Source of the DNA: Microplitis mediator
Taxonomy: Eukaryota; Arthropoda; Insecta; Hymenoptera; Braconidae
Direction: 5' to 3'
Assembly: GCF_029852145.1 (NCBI RefSeq)
Contig: NC_079976.1
Span: 11,641,104 to 11,705,103 of the forward strand
Length of the DNA: 64,000 nucleotides
The notes beneath the pieces were generated by a model. It did not search any database and was not told the origin of the DNA. It worked only from the letters and a program-made list of their open reading frames with translations. The position numbers and the translations under genes are program-made. This document shows, piece by piece, positions 22,430-34,680 of this stretch; within the stretch, counting starts at the first letter, position 1, and each line of letters begins with the position of its first letter.

Positions 22430-22960
22430 TCTGGATGTTGGACCAGATTCAATGGCATATGAATCACAAGAAGTTGATGGCGCAGAGAGAGTTTGGAGAA
22501 ATATTGTAGAAGAAGTCAGTGATGCTTCAATCCAACAACAGGACGGTGGTAGCATATATACAAGGAAACAAGGCGGGATAAGAACCAAGATTCTCCAGAA
22601 GGTAGTCAACGATTTACTGATCTTGTGTCATCATGCTCAGATTCATCCAACTTAATTTTGTCTATCAGGGTTATACTACTGCTGCGCAGACAGACTGTCA
22701 CGGGTCTAGCATTCACCAACTGGGATGTCAAAGAAAATCTGACTCAGATAATATTCAGGAAGTAGGGAAAACTACAGATACATCTTATTGCAACGAGTCG
22801 ATCCGAGGTGATCAAGGCCTACGTTTTCTCCCAACAATGTAGCACCTCGTTGGGATGAAAAGTTCTGGAGAGCAAAGTTGAAGAGCTTATCAGCCCCCCT
22901 AGAGTTGAAAAACTTGGAGCAATATCTAATAGACATGACAACTAGACGTCACCCCAGAAT
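22430..22960 (+). pseudogene. Unidentified coding remnant
   Basis: GC content rises and a frame reads DSMAYESQEVDGAERVWRNI, VEEVSDASIQQQDGGSIYTR, then KILQKVVNDLLILCHHAQIH to a stop at about 22655. A later frame reads WDEKFWRAKLKSLSAPLELK. The sequence looks formerly coding, perhaps part of a retroelement given its neighbours. I cannot assign a family. Confidence 0.35.
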
Positions 22961-22969
22961 ATGAGAGAC

Positions 22970-23210
22970 CTATGTTTAGAGGTCTGGAAGATACGGGGTG
23001 GGCATACAATTTTTTTCGAAATTTTATGGAAATGTTTACCACGACTTTGAATCATATTAGGTACTTGGTAATTTTTCGATTTGACTTTTTTTTTGTAAAA
23101 AATAATTTTTTTTTACTTTTAAAAAATTTTAAACGTGTACTTGGCGCGACTTTATACAGAGAATCTGTTTTTGGTAGAATTCTTAAGTTCTTAATTATAA
23201 ATCGTTAGTA
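22970..23210. repeat. Repeat shared with 47470-47635
   Basis: The string ATTAGGTACTTGGTA...TTTTTCGATTTGA...AAACGTGTACTTGGCGCGA...TATACAGAGA-TCTGTTTTTG is closely matched at 47505-47632. It is a non-coding dispersed repeat. Confidence 0.75.
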
Positions 23211-23651
23211 ATAATTATTGAAAATAAATCCAAAAATCGAGTATCGTGTGTGAAATTCAGTGAGTTAAACGTGGTTAAAGAGAGATGGAAAGCTCGAGTC
23301 TAAAGTACAATACCAGAGTCCAAAGTACAACTCGACGAGTGGCAAAATTTTTATCGCGTGTGAAGGGAGTTCGTATACTAAGGAAATGATAGGAAGTTAT
23401 AAAAAGGGAAATTATTAGTGCGCAAGTGACTCAGGAAATAAAAAGGGACATTTTGGAGCTTGAAACGGTCTCCGACGATGAAATGCTTGCTCAAGATGAT
23501 CTCGTGTAGAAGTTGATCTTCTGTGAATAAGAATAAAATTTTTCAACTCTAATAATTAATAATTATTGCATCCCAATCAATGATCCTGAATCCTTGGACG
23601 ACGAAAACCGACAAATTTCATCCAGCCGGGTGACAGTCTGGCAGAGGGGGG
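23211..23651. other. Possible 3' part of an LTR element, ending in a purine tract
   Basis: No intact ORF. The last bases before 23652 are a purine-rich GGCAGAGGGGGG followed by TGTAACGGGG, an arrangement that resembles a polypurine tract abutting an LTR start. No integrase or RNase H motif could be read upstream. Confidence 0.3.
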
Positions 23652-25600
23652 TGTAACGGGGTAAATAAGATCACCAGGTTAAATTTTAAATTATCACCTA
23701 TTATGCGAACCGTCGATAAAAACTGTGACTACCCCAGAGTTATCCACGGTAAAGTGCAACTTGTCGTCGGGAGTGGAAATTGGAGGAGTTCGCTCGTCAG
23801 TCCTACTTAGTGATAAGTAGGGGTTGCCGAATCCAGACGAGGTAAATTAATTAATAAGTGGCTGCTGGAAGAAGATCGAGACAGAACCAATACAACCGGG
23901 CTACCATTAGGACTCCCAAAGTCTAACAGGTAATTATTAAATTTGTAGTTAGTTACAATTGTGGAACCAAGCAATATATCTGCAATTTTATTTCTAATAC
24001 CAGGAGAATAGCCGGTATTTTTTATAACTTTATCCTAAATGATCTGAATAAGCAGGTTAAGGCAAATAGCGAGAAAAGTACGAGAAACAAGACAAAGGAA
24101 TTAGACGAGAAAGAACAAGACCAAGAAGTGTTGACGACAAGATAAGGAGTAAGCCGAGACGAATCTAGATGGGGACAAGGAAATAGTCATCAGGAAATTG
24201 TAACAGGTATTTATTAAATTAGTATTCTAGGCCGAGGCCAGAATTCTAGTTTAAATAAAATACATAGTTGTTTGTCAGGGTAATACGTTATTCCTCGTCT
24301 AGACATTAAATAATCAATTGATTGCAATTCATATGAAATTTAAATTAATCGGAAGCTAGACGATCTCTTGCTGAATCCAGGCAACCAAACCAGATTTAGT
24401 TGGTCGTCGAATATTCCAGGCAAGTGGCCGGAATTATGTCATCGTAGAATTTTCCAAGCCAATCATGTTAACCACATGCCGGAAAATCTCTTATCCTAGT
24501 CTGTAGTCAAATAAGTTAATTAACTAATTAATCTAACTAAAATTCGTAGGTGAAAAAAATTTCGCATCAAATAACACAGGTCCACAAAAACAAGTTGTGT
24601 GTGCTGTTCCGTCTCCTCTGATTTAAATTAATTTAGCTCATTATTTAGAATATTCTTTAGCTCAATTAAACTCAACTAAAATAATATTTAAATTTTAATA
24701 ATGTGAAATATTTTATTATTTTTATAGTTTTTCCGTTTCACATGCGGAAAACTTATGTGTAGTTTACTTTCATTTATTTTATTTTTATTTTATGTTTATT
24801 TATTACATTTTATTTTATTTTATTTTACTGCACTCAACATCTGCCTTGCACATTTTGGGTTTGTAAACTCCAAAGTGTACAACTCTAAAAAAAACTTCAT
24901 AAGTTTTTCAAGGCCTTTCGCTATTGTCGCGAAAGGGACCACGCATCTGCAAAGGCTTAAATTATAAACATTTCTCATATTTTTTGTTATATGGCCATAA
25001 GCCTCGCACTTAATAAGAAAAAGGTTCACCTCTTGCTTAAGTCATAAAAATAAGTAAAATTTTGTTTATATTTCATGTAGTCCCACGATCCTAGCGTCCT
25101 TGAGACTTTCCTTCCGTCATTTTTACTTGCTTCGTCACTTCCCTTAGGCCCCCAAAGGGCCCGCCTACGACTCTCCTACGCACCCACTTTTCAATTTCCA
25201 GCCAATGACCGACTTCTCATCCCTTTTCCAAGGCCTGATCACAGGAAAAGCCAATAGTTGTTTCCGAGTTCCTACTTCCTAGCTAATTCCCACCCTCGCA
25301 AAAATTGTAACTTAGATTTTAAGCTATTTTTATGTAGTCAGTTATCTCTTTGAACTTGTAAGAAGCAGCACGCTTCACTCAAAATAAATCTGAGTAAAAT
25401 TTAAAATCCATCCTTGCCTTCGTTCACTCGTCACCTTTTTTTGGTATTGACTACTGGTCAATACGTAATCACATAATTGCAATAAAACAATTGCGGTTCA
25501 AAAGATGTGCTATGATTTTCTGGCCTATTTTTTCCCGCTGAACACGAATTATTATGACGCGGTTTTGCTTTTTTTTCTCTGTAGTATCCAGCCGTAATTT
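23652..25600. other. Possible LTR-type sequence, unresolved
   Basis: Begins TGTAACGGGGTAAATAAG; the first 12 nt recur at 36807. The interior is non-coding, AT-rich, with recurring CAGG-TAATTATTAAATT and GGCCGGAAT pieces (23930, 24205, 24420). A second LTR-like tract, 25080-25440, has an AATAAA at about 25382. The right LTR boundary and any partner were not found, so the call is tentative. Confidence 0.3.
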
Positions 25601-25605
25601 TGTAA

Positions 25606-25854
25606 TTGCACAAATTCATTGCTTATTGTGCTTTATTTAGGTCTCGCATAGATGCAATAGATTCTTTTTTTTTCGTCTTTGACAAAGAACATGAAATCGG
25701 TAAATTTAATCGGTATATTTACCGGCAGAAACCTGCTAACACGGAGTGTTCGGACTTCGATGACTACCTTTTAATGGGATGTGTAGAATTATTCGCTAGA
25801 CATTTCGTGGTATCGAAGCAAACGAAGGCACGCTACTTAGCACGGAAGCACTAG
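25606..25854 (+). CDS. Short hypothetical ORF
   Basis: 82 codons including FVFDKEHEIGKFNRYIYRQK and CSDFDDYLLMGCVELFARHF. The composition is plausible for protein, but no motif or family is recognised and no splice context is clear. The listed start is a non-ATG codon. It could be a remnant. Confidence 0.2.
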   Translation: MHKFIAYCALFRSRIDAIDSFFFVFDKEHEIGKFNRYIYRQKPANTECSDFDDYLLMGCVELFARHFVVSKQTKARYLARKH

Positions 25855-26440
25855 AATATGAGGATGATGGCGAAGTGTGTCCGTCGACGAGTTGATATTG
25901 TCCTCGTCAAAGTTGGAAAACCCTCATACTTAGACCTAGGAAGGTATAAGGGTTATCATCCCTAGGGTGGGTGACTCACCTGCGATCGGGTCAGGTATTC
26001 TAGCATGCGGGGTTTGTTTATTTTAATGGAAAGTGATTTGTTTACTCAATATTTTGCTGGAATTTCTAGTACTCGTGACGATCACGAATGTTTTAGATAC
26101 CAATGTCTTTTGCCATGCTTATACACAATACATAAGGACAAAAAATCCAAAGAAACTCACAGATCGATTCGTGACTTTCTATGAAAAGTGCTTCCATATA
26201 AAAGCTTCTTTTCACCTCAAAAGTTGGATTCGTAATCCTGTTTGTGGTTCATGTTATAACATAATTAACCGATTTTAAAGCACGAAGTTAAGAAGAAACA
26301 TAAATTCAAAACGCCCGACATATGGAGAACACCACTTGATGCAAGTGATCGCTAATTTTGTACGACCAACGTAAAGATCGTCATTTTCAATTGGATCACA
26401 CAATATCTATCCTAAAAAAGTTGGTTTTATGTCACCGCTT
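25855..26440. other. Region without assigned feature
   Basis: It includes a GC-richer tract (25870-26010) and an 81-codon open segment (26033-26278) with no recognisable motif. Confidence 0.3.
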
Positions 26441-26443
26441 ATA

Positions 26444-26527
26444 GTCGTCATGGCAACGGTTGCCATGGAGACTGTTGATATAGCGACGGTTGCTATGAAG
26501 ACTGTTGCTATGGGGACAGTTAGTCAT
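26444..26527. repeat. Short minisatellite with X-box-like units
   Basis: Tandem degenerate units of about 20 nt built on GGTTGCCATGGAGACTGTTG, with variants GCTATGAAGACTGTTG and GCTATGGGGACAGTTA. Confidence 0.65.
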
Positions 26528-26669
26528 GTTAGAAGCTAATAGAGACAATAGGCATCCGTGATGAATATTTTTAATAGCGACTTTTTCATAAGGAGAGCGT
26601 GGGAGGTAGAAGTAATCAAAACATTACAAGAGGTAAAAAACACTGGGCGCGCGTCGGCGTGCAAAAGCC

Positions 26670-27250
26670 TTTAAGTAATAAAAAACATGCTAGTTGATTC
26701 AGCCAAATTTCTCATTCGTCCTTTCCATATACAGCTTGTCTTAATTAAACAGTTTATGAAAGCTCTTGATAAAGATGAAGAATGTTTTACACACTCGCGT
26801 AAAGTATTTAAGCAGAAAACTGGTTCTGAATTAAAAGGATGCATCTTCGATGAACCAGAAATCCCAAAGTTATTCAATGATGCAAAGTTTGTTTTAGCTA
26901 TGAATGACCAAGGAAAGGCATCATGGCTAAGTTTCAGAAAAGTGTGCACCAAATTTTTAGGTAATACAAAGGATGCTGATTACAAAAACCTTGTGGCAAC
27001 TGTAATAAAAAACTTTCAGGGCTCAGGTTATCTAATGAATTTGAAGATGCATTTTTTGATTCTCATCTCAACTAATTTCCGGAAAATAAAGGAGACTTTA
27101 GTGAAGAACAAGGAGAAAAATTTCATCAAAATCTAAAGGGATTTGCACGGTGATTTCAGGGACACTGGAGAGTAAATATGTTCACAGATTACTGTTGAAT
27201 GCTACAACGGAAAACTCAAAAGAGAGAAAAAAAGCGCAGCAGAAATTCAC
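26670..27250 (+). pseudogene. Remnant of a repetitive arthropod gene (FSEEQGEKFHQ type)
   Basis: The frame from 26687 reads SAKFLIRPFHIQLVLIKQFM through FRKVCTKFLGNTKDADYKNL. After a frameshift near 27055 it continues with FPENKGDFSEEQGEKFHQN, a stop in the next lines, and VNMFTDYC. This pattern (a KMHFLDSHL-like stretch, then EEQGE-FHQ, then a W-N-M-DYC stretch) is one I recall from a highly repeated, uncharacterised arthropod protein group likely linked to mobile DNA. I know no firm name or function. Frameshifts and stops show it is dead. Confidence 0.5.
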
Positions 27251-28705
<1,455 letters not shown>

Positions 28706-28799
28706 GTAAATTTTTAGTAGTTATACACAATAATAGAAATGATTGCTCCTACAGTTACTCTAGCTTTGATAATTGCACTTTCAGTCAGCTTCCAACCAA

Positions 28800-30660
28800 T
28801 CATTGTGCTGGCGATTTCAATACCGAGATATTTGTGAGAAGAATCAATTTCTTATCGAGTTTTTATATTGAAAGCGGTTCATTTCGTTTTGTTTTAGCCC
28901 TGCAGATTTGAAAATCACAACTTTAGTTTTTTTAATATTAAACTTAAAACCATTTATCTTGCAGTGTTCTTAAAAAATTTCGATTACCAGTGAATGGTTT
29001 GTAATATTAGCAGTGAGAAACACCATATTATCTGCATATAGCAACAGTAGTAAATCGATGAATTCATCAATAATTAGATCGCGGGCGCTCTTTTTTCTGA
29101 AGAAATCCTTCATTTCCCCCAAAAATAAAATAAATAGCAAAGGGTTCGAACTTCCTCCTTGCAGTACCTCTTTTGTGACTTTAAATTTATTCGAGAATTC
29201 ACCATCCTGCTTCACTTGAAATGTTACTTTATCATAAAGACTCTTGAGAATAGCAATGAGTTTTGTAGTAACTCCCAGGTAATATAATTTAGACCAGAGT
29301 TTGCCTTGAGGAGGTGAGTCAAACCACGCGAAAAATCGACAAAAAGTCCGATTCAGGGATTTTACGGACATTTTCAGCCCAGAACTCAAGCCTGTTGCAG
29401 AGAATTTCCGTGAAACCTTAGTGATACAATTCGCATCTGCAATGCCCCATAGTTTACCAGATCGGCTCTATTACCGTCTTTGTAAATCATGCATAGGGCT
29501 ACTTGGCTCCAGTCTTTAGGGGTTCTACCTTGGTCGTAGACGTTGTTAAATAGTGACAAAGTACAGAGATTCCAGTCAGAGGGAAGATTCTTTAAAAATT
29601 CGTTTGACATGGAATCTGGCCCAGGAACTTTCCCAGTTTTTAAGATTCTTGAGACACTTCTCCAGCTTGAATAGCGTAATTTCCGTGTCAAGGTCACCAA
29701 CCGAGGTATAAGTCATGACATATGGTATCGGTAATTTATCTGGATATATGCCTTAGTAAAAATTGTTCCAATCATCAATCAAAGAATCATTTAAAGGTTT
29801 TTTATACTTTGAACACTTTCTAACGGTGGCCCAAAATTCTTTAGCTTTGGAAAAGTTAGCAAACTGTTCTTTTATGACATTCGAATATTTCAACCTTTTG
29901 TTTTTTACGATTCTTTTATAAGAATTTTTAGCTTTAAAGTAAGAAGATCTGTCGTCGTAGTTAAAATTCGATTTAAATTGCATTTTTAGAGCAGAGGAAG
30001 CAGCTTTCTTAGCTATTACACATTCCCTACCAAACCAGGGCTTAGTCGAGTGTTTTTAGAGCCAATTTTATGAACAGTTTTCATGTTAGCAAAATCAGCT
30101 GCCTCCTTAATATTTTCGATGAGTGATTAAGCTTACATATCAAAATTTTCTGTAGTATAAAATTCATGGCAATCTGAAGCCGCCATGTGAAGGATTAATG
30201 AGTGCGATGAATAACTTTTCCATTTATTGTTCACTATGCTGTTCAACCGTTTTGTATACTCATGTGCAAAGAGGAATTCACCTGTACACAGTTCTGGTCG
30301 CACTGAAAAATGATCAGAGTCAGTAAAATCCTTAAGTATCCGTAGGTCATAGATCAGTGGTAGCGCCTCAGTAGAAGCCCAAATTAAATCAACAGTACTT
30401 GAGCCATTGGTGTTACAAAATGTCTTTTGTGCTGGGTAATCGCTGTGAGTACGACCGCTCAAAGTAGAAAACCTAGGAGTGTTTAGTTGCTCCTCCATGA
30501 AACGCCCTCTATCGTTGACAAACAGATCCGCGGCCCTTTTTTCGTTACACAGGAACATGCCCGCGAAAATCTCGTCTAAACTATCATCTAGTGCGCCAAC
30601 TCTTGCATTAACATCACCCGCCAGTATAATCGGTATGTCTTCGTAACTGTTTTAGATAGT
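28800..30660 (-). pseudogene. LINE remnant: endonuclease-RT ORF, 5' truncated and frameshifted
   Basis: Read on the minus strand. The endonuclease part (30660-30300) has AGDVNARVGALDD, FCNTNGSSTVDLIWAS and DFTDSDHFSV. A linker (29983-29753) carries YKRIVKNKRLKYSNVIKEQF. RT blocks follow: TGKVPGPDSMSNEFLKNLPS (29640-29580), FDSPPQGKLWSKLYYLGV, KEVLQGGSSNPLLFILF and LLLYADNMVFLTA (about 29020). Thumb-like KFNIKKTKVVIFKSAGL is at about 28940-28880. The catalytic box reads YADN where YADD is expected, on top of several frameshifts. The clade is uncertain (I, CR1 or Jockey-like). Confidence 0.8.
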
Positions 30661-30739
30661 TACTATATCCGAAAACTACTGCCGCATCATTACATTTAAT
30701 TTTAAAAAATCCATAGAGTTTGGTGAAAAATAAACTTAT

Positions 30740-31242
30740 ATATCCATTAGACTGGGCTAAAAAAATCTACTATTTTATTTTTTAACGATACTGTGAAAAT
30801 ATTATTTGGGATGACAAAAAAAAAATTATTGTGAAAATTTGAGCCCTTAATATTGATATTAAGAGGTGTATCATAGTAATTTTTTATTTTTTTTTGAATG
30901 AGTGGGTTTTTGTCTCATAACTCTCAAACAATCGATATAATCTAAATAGACTTGAATACATTTCTTGTAGAAAATTGAATACTCTACAAAAAAGGTTAGT
31001 TTAAATTTTTTATCAGGTGAACCGTTTCCTTATAATCATGCCTTGAACATTGGTATGATTTTACAATTTGATTGGTCAACTTTGAAATTTTGTAATTGAT
31101 GTAAAAATCAGTTTCCAAAAAAAACCAATGAATGATTTCAAAGGAAATTGAATGCTCTACAAAAGACGTCTCTTAACAATTTTCGCTAAATTCACTCCTT
31201 TAAAAGTTATTCAAGGTTGTTGAAGTCGTTTTGACTCAACTT
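30740..31242. repeat. Fragment related to the AGGGTGCGCC MITE
   Basis: It carries CTGTGAAAATATTATTTGGG, AATATTGATATTAAGAGGTG and CTCTACAAAA...TTCGCTAAATTCA, matching arm sequences of the 11734-13989 MITE. The right end is lost at the G tract. Confidence 0.6.
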
Positions 31243-31259
31243 GGGGGGGGGGGGGGGGG
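31243..31259. repeat. 17-nt G homopolymer
   Basis: An uninterrupted G run followed by AGGGAGGA, unusual in this AT-rich window and directly abutting the 3' end of the SINE at 31267. Confidence 0.95.
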
Positions 31260-31654
31260 AGGGAGGACCATTTAATTATAGTGGAAACCTAAACATACAA
31301 ACATGCAAATAACCTTCTCAAGAAGACAACCCGGAAAAAAAATTATCAGACCTGATCATGCATGATCATGCGTTAATCACATGCATGAGCATGCGTGATC
31401 ATGCTCGGTCAGGCATGATTATGCTCTCTCATGCATGATCACGCATGCTCATGGCTGGCAAATATTCAGGCATGATCATGCTTGAGCAAGCATGATCATG
31501 TTTGACCAAGCATGATCAGTCCTGATCAAGCACAATCCCTAGAATTATTTAACAAAAAAATTAAATTAATGATAATTCAATTTTAAATTAACTCATTTTG
31601 TTGGTATTGATGTATGGATAATGTTTACTGGCTGGAAAATTTTATTGACATTTA

Positions 31655-31732
31655 ACCCGTGACGGGTCTCGAACCCACGACCGTCGTGTTATAAAACACG
31701 TCCGCTATCCACTAGGCTGACTTGTCTCGTTC
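31655..31732 (-). repeat. tRNA-like segment within the family B element
   Basis: On the minus strand an A-box-like CAGCCTAGTGG and a B-box GGGTTCGAGACCC are spaced as in a tRNA. A possible anticodon arm, CGTGT/ACACG, leaves a 6-nt loop rather than 7. A tRNA pseudogene or tRNA-derived sequence is more likely than a functional gene. Confidence 0.6.
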
Positions 31733-32147
31733 AGTTTACGACGATTCTTAACATATTTTAAAAACTCCGATTGTAAAAAATAGAATATCATTTGGTTAAT
31801 TATGCTTAATCGTGCATGATTCATACTTGACCATGCTTAGTCTTGTCTAAGCATTAAGGCTTATTAAACAATAAAAACTAACAGTTTCACAGTACAGATA
31901 ACTTTGGCTGATAATTTGGCTGATTTAATTATTTATAGATCAATACAATTTTTCGTAGAGTTCGAGAAAATAATATATTTTGTTTAAGAAGAATTTGTTA
32001 TTGAACAAACAAAATTTTTCTGTAATGTTGAACATCAGGTGAGTATAATTCATATGATGCCTATCCGTGAAAGTGGAAAACTATTATTTCTAACAATAAA
32101 TCAAATTAAAACAATGCACTCTAAATTGCGTGTAGGAAATTATATAC

Positions 32148-32449
32148 CACTGGCGGTTTTGAATCACCCTAGAAACAGTCTGGAAACACCCTGGGAGTGG
32201 AAACCCGTTGGAATCACGGTGGATCCAGGGTGGTTACACGGTGGGTTTGTGCCATTTTACCACCGTGTATACACGGTGTTTCCACGGTGTACCTACCCTG
32301 AATCCACGGTGTATCCACGGTAATTACGCGGTGTACGTGGAATCACGGTGGGTACACCGTGTAACCACCGTGGAATCACGGAGATAAAATGAAAAAAAAA
32401 ACCCACCGTGGATTCACCGTGATTCCAGGGTGATTCAAAACCGCCAGGG
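32148..32449. mobile_element. CCCTGGCGG-TIR word-array element (family C), 2-bp TSD AC
   Basis: The left end CACTGGCGGTTTTGAATCAC and the right end GGTGATTCAAAACCGCCAGGG are inverse copies (one mismatch in the first bases). AC is duplicated at 32146-32147 and 32450-32451. The interior is packed with CCACGGTG/CACCGTGG words. It is nested inside the 31331-33240 element. The ORF across it (32039-32323) is an artefact of the repeats. Confidence 0.88.
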
Positions 32450-33406
32450 ACGTAATAATTTTAAATTATTAAAAAACAATTTGTAAGCATCAAAATTTTC
32501 TAATTATAATTATTATTATAAATTTTCAATTCTACATGCTCATCCATGATCATACGTGATTGAATATCACTTTGTATGAATTAGGCATAGTCATGTATGC
32601 TCACGCAAAGTCATACTTAGTCATGCAATCTCATGCATGATGATTAATTTCCCGTTGTATATAGTCATGCATGGTTGGGCGTGATTTAACATGGTCATGC
32701 ATGACGTTGCATAATTCGTGCAGTGTCATGAATGATTATTCATGACTGAACTCGGTCATGCATGACGTTGCACCAATCATCCGTGACTCTTTTTTCCTCG
32801 TCTTGCATGATCATGCACGATTGAACGTGATTTTACATGGTCATGCATGACGTTGCATGATTCGTGTAGTGTCATGAGTGACCATTCATGACTGAACTTG
32901 GTCATGAATGACGTTGCATGAATCATGTGTAATTATTCTTTCCTCGTCATGCATGACCATGCACAATTGAACATGGATTTGCATGGGCACGCATGCTTTT
33001 GCATGAATCATGCAAATTCAGACATGATCATTCATGATTAAGCTTGGCCATGCATGATATTGCATGGACCATGCATGACTATTCTTGCCTTGCCATGCAT
33101 GACCATGCATGATTCAACATGTCTTTACATGATCGTGCAAAGTCATGCCAGGATCATGCACGATCATACCTGAGTCATGTACGATCACGCATGATTCATG
33201 CATGATCAAGCATGATCAGGCCTGATGATTTTTTCCCGGGAATTTATAGATAAATTGAGAAAAATATAGATAGCCTGAACTGGGAATCGAACTCAGACCA
33301 ATTCAGTATCGCGCCGAGTGCTCTACCAGTTGAGCTATCTGGCACTATACTATATTCCATTTAATTTGATCTATAACTTATTGAGCCACACCGTCCATCG
33401 TACGGT

Positions 33407-33505
33407 AATACACCATTTAATTATAGTGGAAATCTAAACATGCAAACATGCAAATAACCTTCTCAATAAGACAATTTATAGATAAATTTAGAAAAATATA
33501 GATAG
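33407..33505 (-). mobile_element. SINE body, truncated copy without insertion
   Basis: Matches the body of the 31267-33350 SINE (ACCATTTAATTATAGTGGAA through ATATAGATAGG) but lacks the tRNA-like head, consistent with 5' truncation during LINE-driven copying. It serves as the empty-site reference for family B. Confidence 0.8.
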
Positions 33506-33762
33506 GCCAAAGTAAAAGAATAGTGTTCTGATCGATTTTAAGAGCTTGGTATTAAAATGGAAATAACTAGAAAACAATGCAGAATTTCAAAAAAAATTTA
33601 TTACAGATAATTTGTAGAAAATAAAATTGTCTACAAGAAAGATTCTATGGCATCTTATGATAAGTCCGATAGTTTCGCCGGAAAAGTAAAAAGTTCTTGA
33701 AATTTACTCTAACTTGATTTCGAGCTTCAATAACTATTGAACAGATGGATTTATCAATAAAG

Positions 33763-34658
33763 GCCATTCGGCAGCCGAAATGGAAGGTAGATTTTCCAAT
33801 TAATCTATATAAAAATTTTAATACATATATATCTTGTGATACATGTTAGTGTATAGTCATGATATGAAATAAGGCTCGTTTTCTAAGAGTGAGGGTAAAA
33901 AAGGACAAGGACTATTTTTGATCGAGAACTTCAGATAGTTGATTTGACAAAACATTAAATCGGTAATGTACCAAACTAACCTTCACGTAAACAAAGTATT
34001 GAAAATTTAATTAGTATGAGATCATAATTGTAATTGCTATTACGATGGCAAGATCAGATCTAATTATAGGACTACTTTTAAAATATAAAATAACTGTGAA
34101 ATTTACAGGTTATTTTGTGCACAATAAAATACAACTGGCAAAACTGGATTATAATGGGACGTGCATAAGTTATGTGGAATGAAACCCATTTTTTTATCAT
34201 TTTTTTATTCCATTAAAATTTTCAAGGCCATCAAATTAGTGGAAGAAATGGTCAAAACATAGAGTTCAAGCTTTCAGATACTTTTCACGGAAATTGTCTA
34301 TGAGTATTAGTCTTAAAATTATATGAACTTAAAAGTGGATAAAAACTGATTTTTTTGAAAAATCGTGAAAATTTCAAACAGTTATAACTTCTAAACTAAT
34401 CAACCGATTTAGCCCATCTTCGAACTTAACCGTGATAATCGTCCATAGAATAAGTGTGGGAAATTTCATTCGGATCCGATAAGAATTCTAGGCGCAATCG
34501 TGTCCTCAAAACATGGTTCTACTACATATATATATATAATAACTATAACGAATAATATTTTCGAACTCTACTCAACCAATTATGATGGGTTGTGACAAAA
34601 TTCCTTGAAAAATCGACCATGAGGACAAATACAATAGTTAGATTTTAGAAAAATCTAC
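33763..34658 (+). mobile_element. GGCCATTCGGCAGCCG repeat (family P), copy 1
   Basis: Starts AGGCCATTCGGCAGCCGAAA, then TGGAAGGTAGATTTTCC, and ends GATTTTAGAAAAATCTACC. It is non-coding. The interior includes an ATAACTTCTAAACTAATCAA module with AACCGATTTAGCC, related to family O modules. Other copies are near 43000-43275 (inverse) and 56755-58130. Confidence 0.65.
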
Positions 34659-34680
34659 CCAAAAACGATAAGAGACTTTT

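Larger units (their letters stand above)
31331..33240. mobile_element. CCCGGG-TIR word-array element (family B), 2-bp TSD AA
   Basis: The left end CCCGGAAAAAAAATTATCAG and the right end GATGATTTTTTCCCGGG are inverse copies (left lacks one G), continuing into GCCTGATCATGC. AA flanks both sides (31329-31330, 33241-33242). The related SINE at 33407-33505 shows the same target with one AA. Arms (31345-31545, 32530-33225) consist of ATGATCATGC/GCATGATCAT words, dozens of copies. The centre carries a tRNA-like segment and the 32148-32449 insertion. There is no ORF. Confidence 0.9.
31267..33350 (-). mobile_element. tRNA-derived SINE, split by a nested element
   Basis: On the minus strand, a tRNA-like head (33345-33268) with A-box TAGCTCAACTGG and B-box GAGTTCGATTCCC is followed by a body (TATCTATATTTTTCTC, then the 31331-33240 insertion, then GAGAAGGTTATTTGCATG...ATTAAATGGT). 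A second copy of the body at 33407-33505 lacks the insertion. Such SINEs are copied by LINE machinery. Confidence 0.75.

Noticed and set aside
25541..25560. Another CCCGGG-family end (TTTTTTCCCGC)
   Set aside because: The subterminal GCAAAAT or GGCCTGAT sequence is missing and no word array adjoins it.
31655..31732. Functional tRNA gene
   Set aside because: The anticodon loop is one base short and the acceptor stem pairs poorly; it is within a mobile element.
32039..32323. 94-aa ORF
   Set aside because: It crosses the TIR boundary of a word-array element and translates its repeats.
32530..33225. Regularly repeated ATGATCATGC sequence as a CRISPR or satellite array
   Set aside because: Repeats are short, degenerate, palindromic and without unique spacers, and they lie inside a TIR-bounded element.
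33268..33345. Functional tRNA gene
   Set aside because: The A and B boxes are good but the anticodon stem is mismatched, position 33 is not T, and the sequence is joined to a SINE body.
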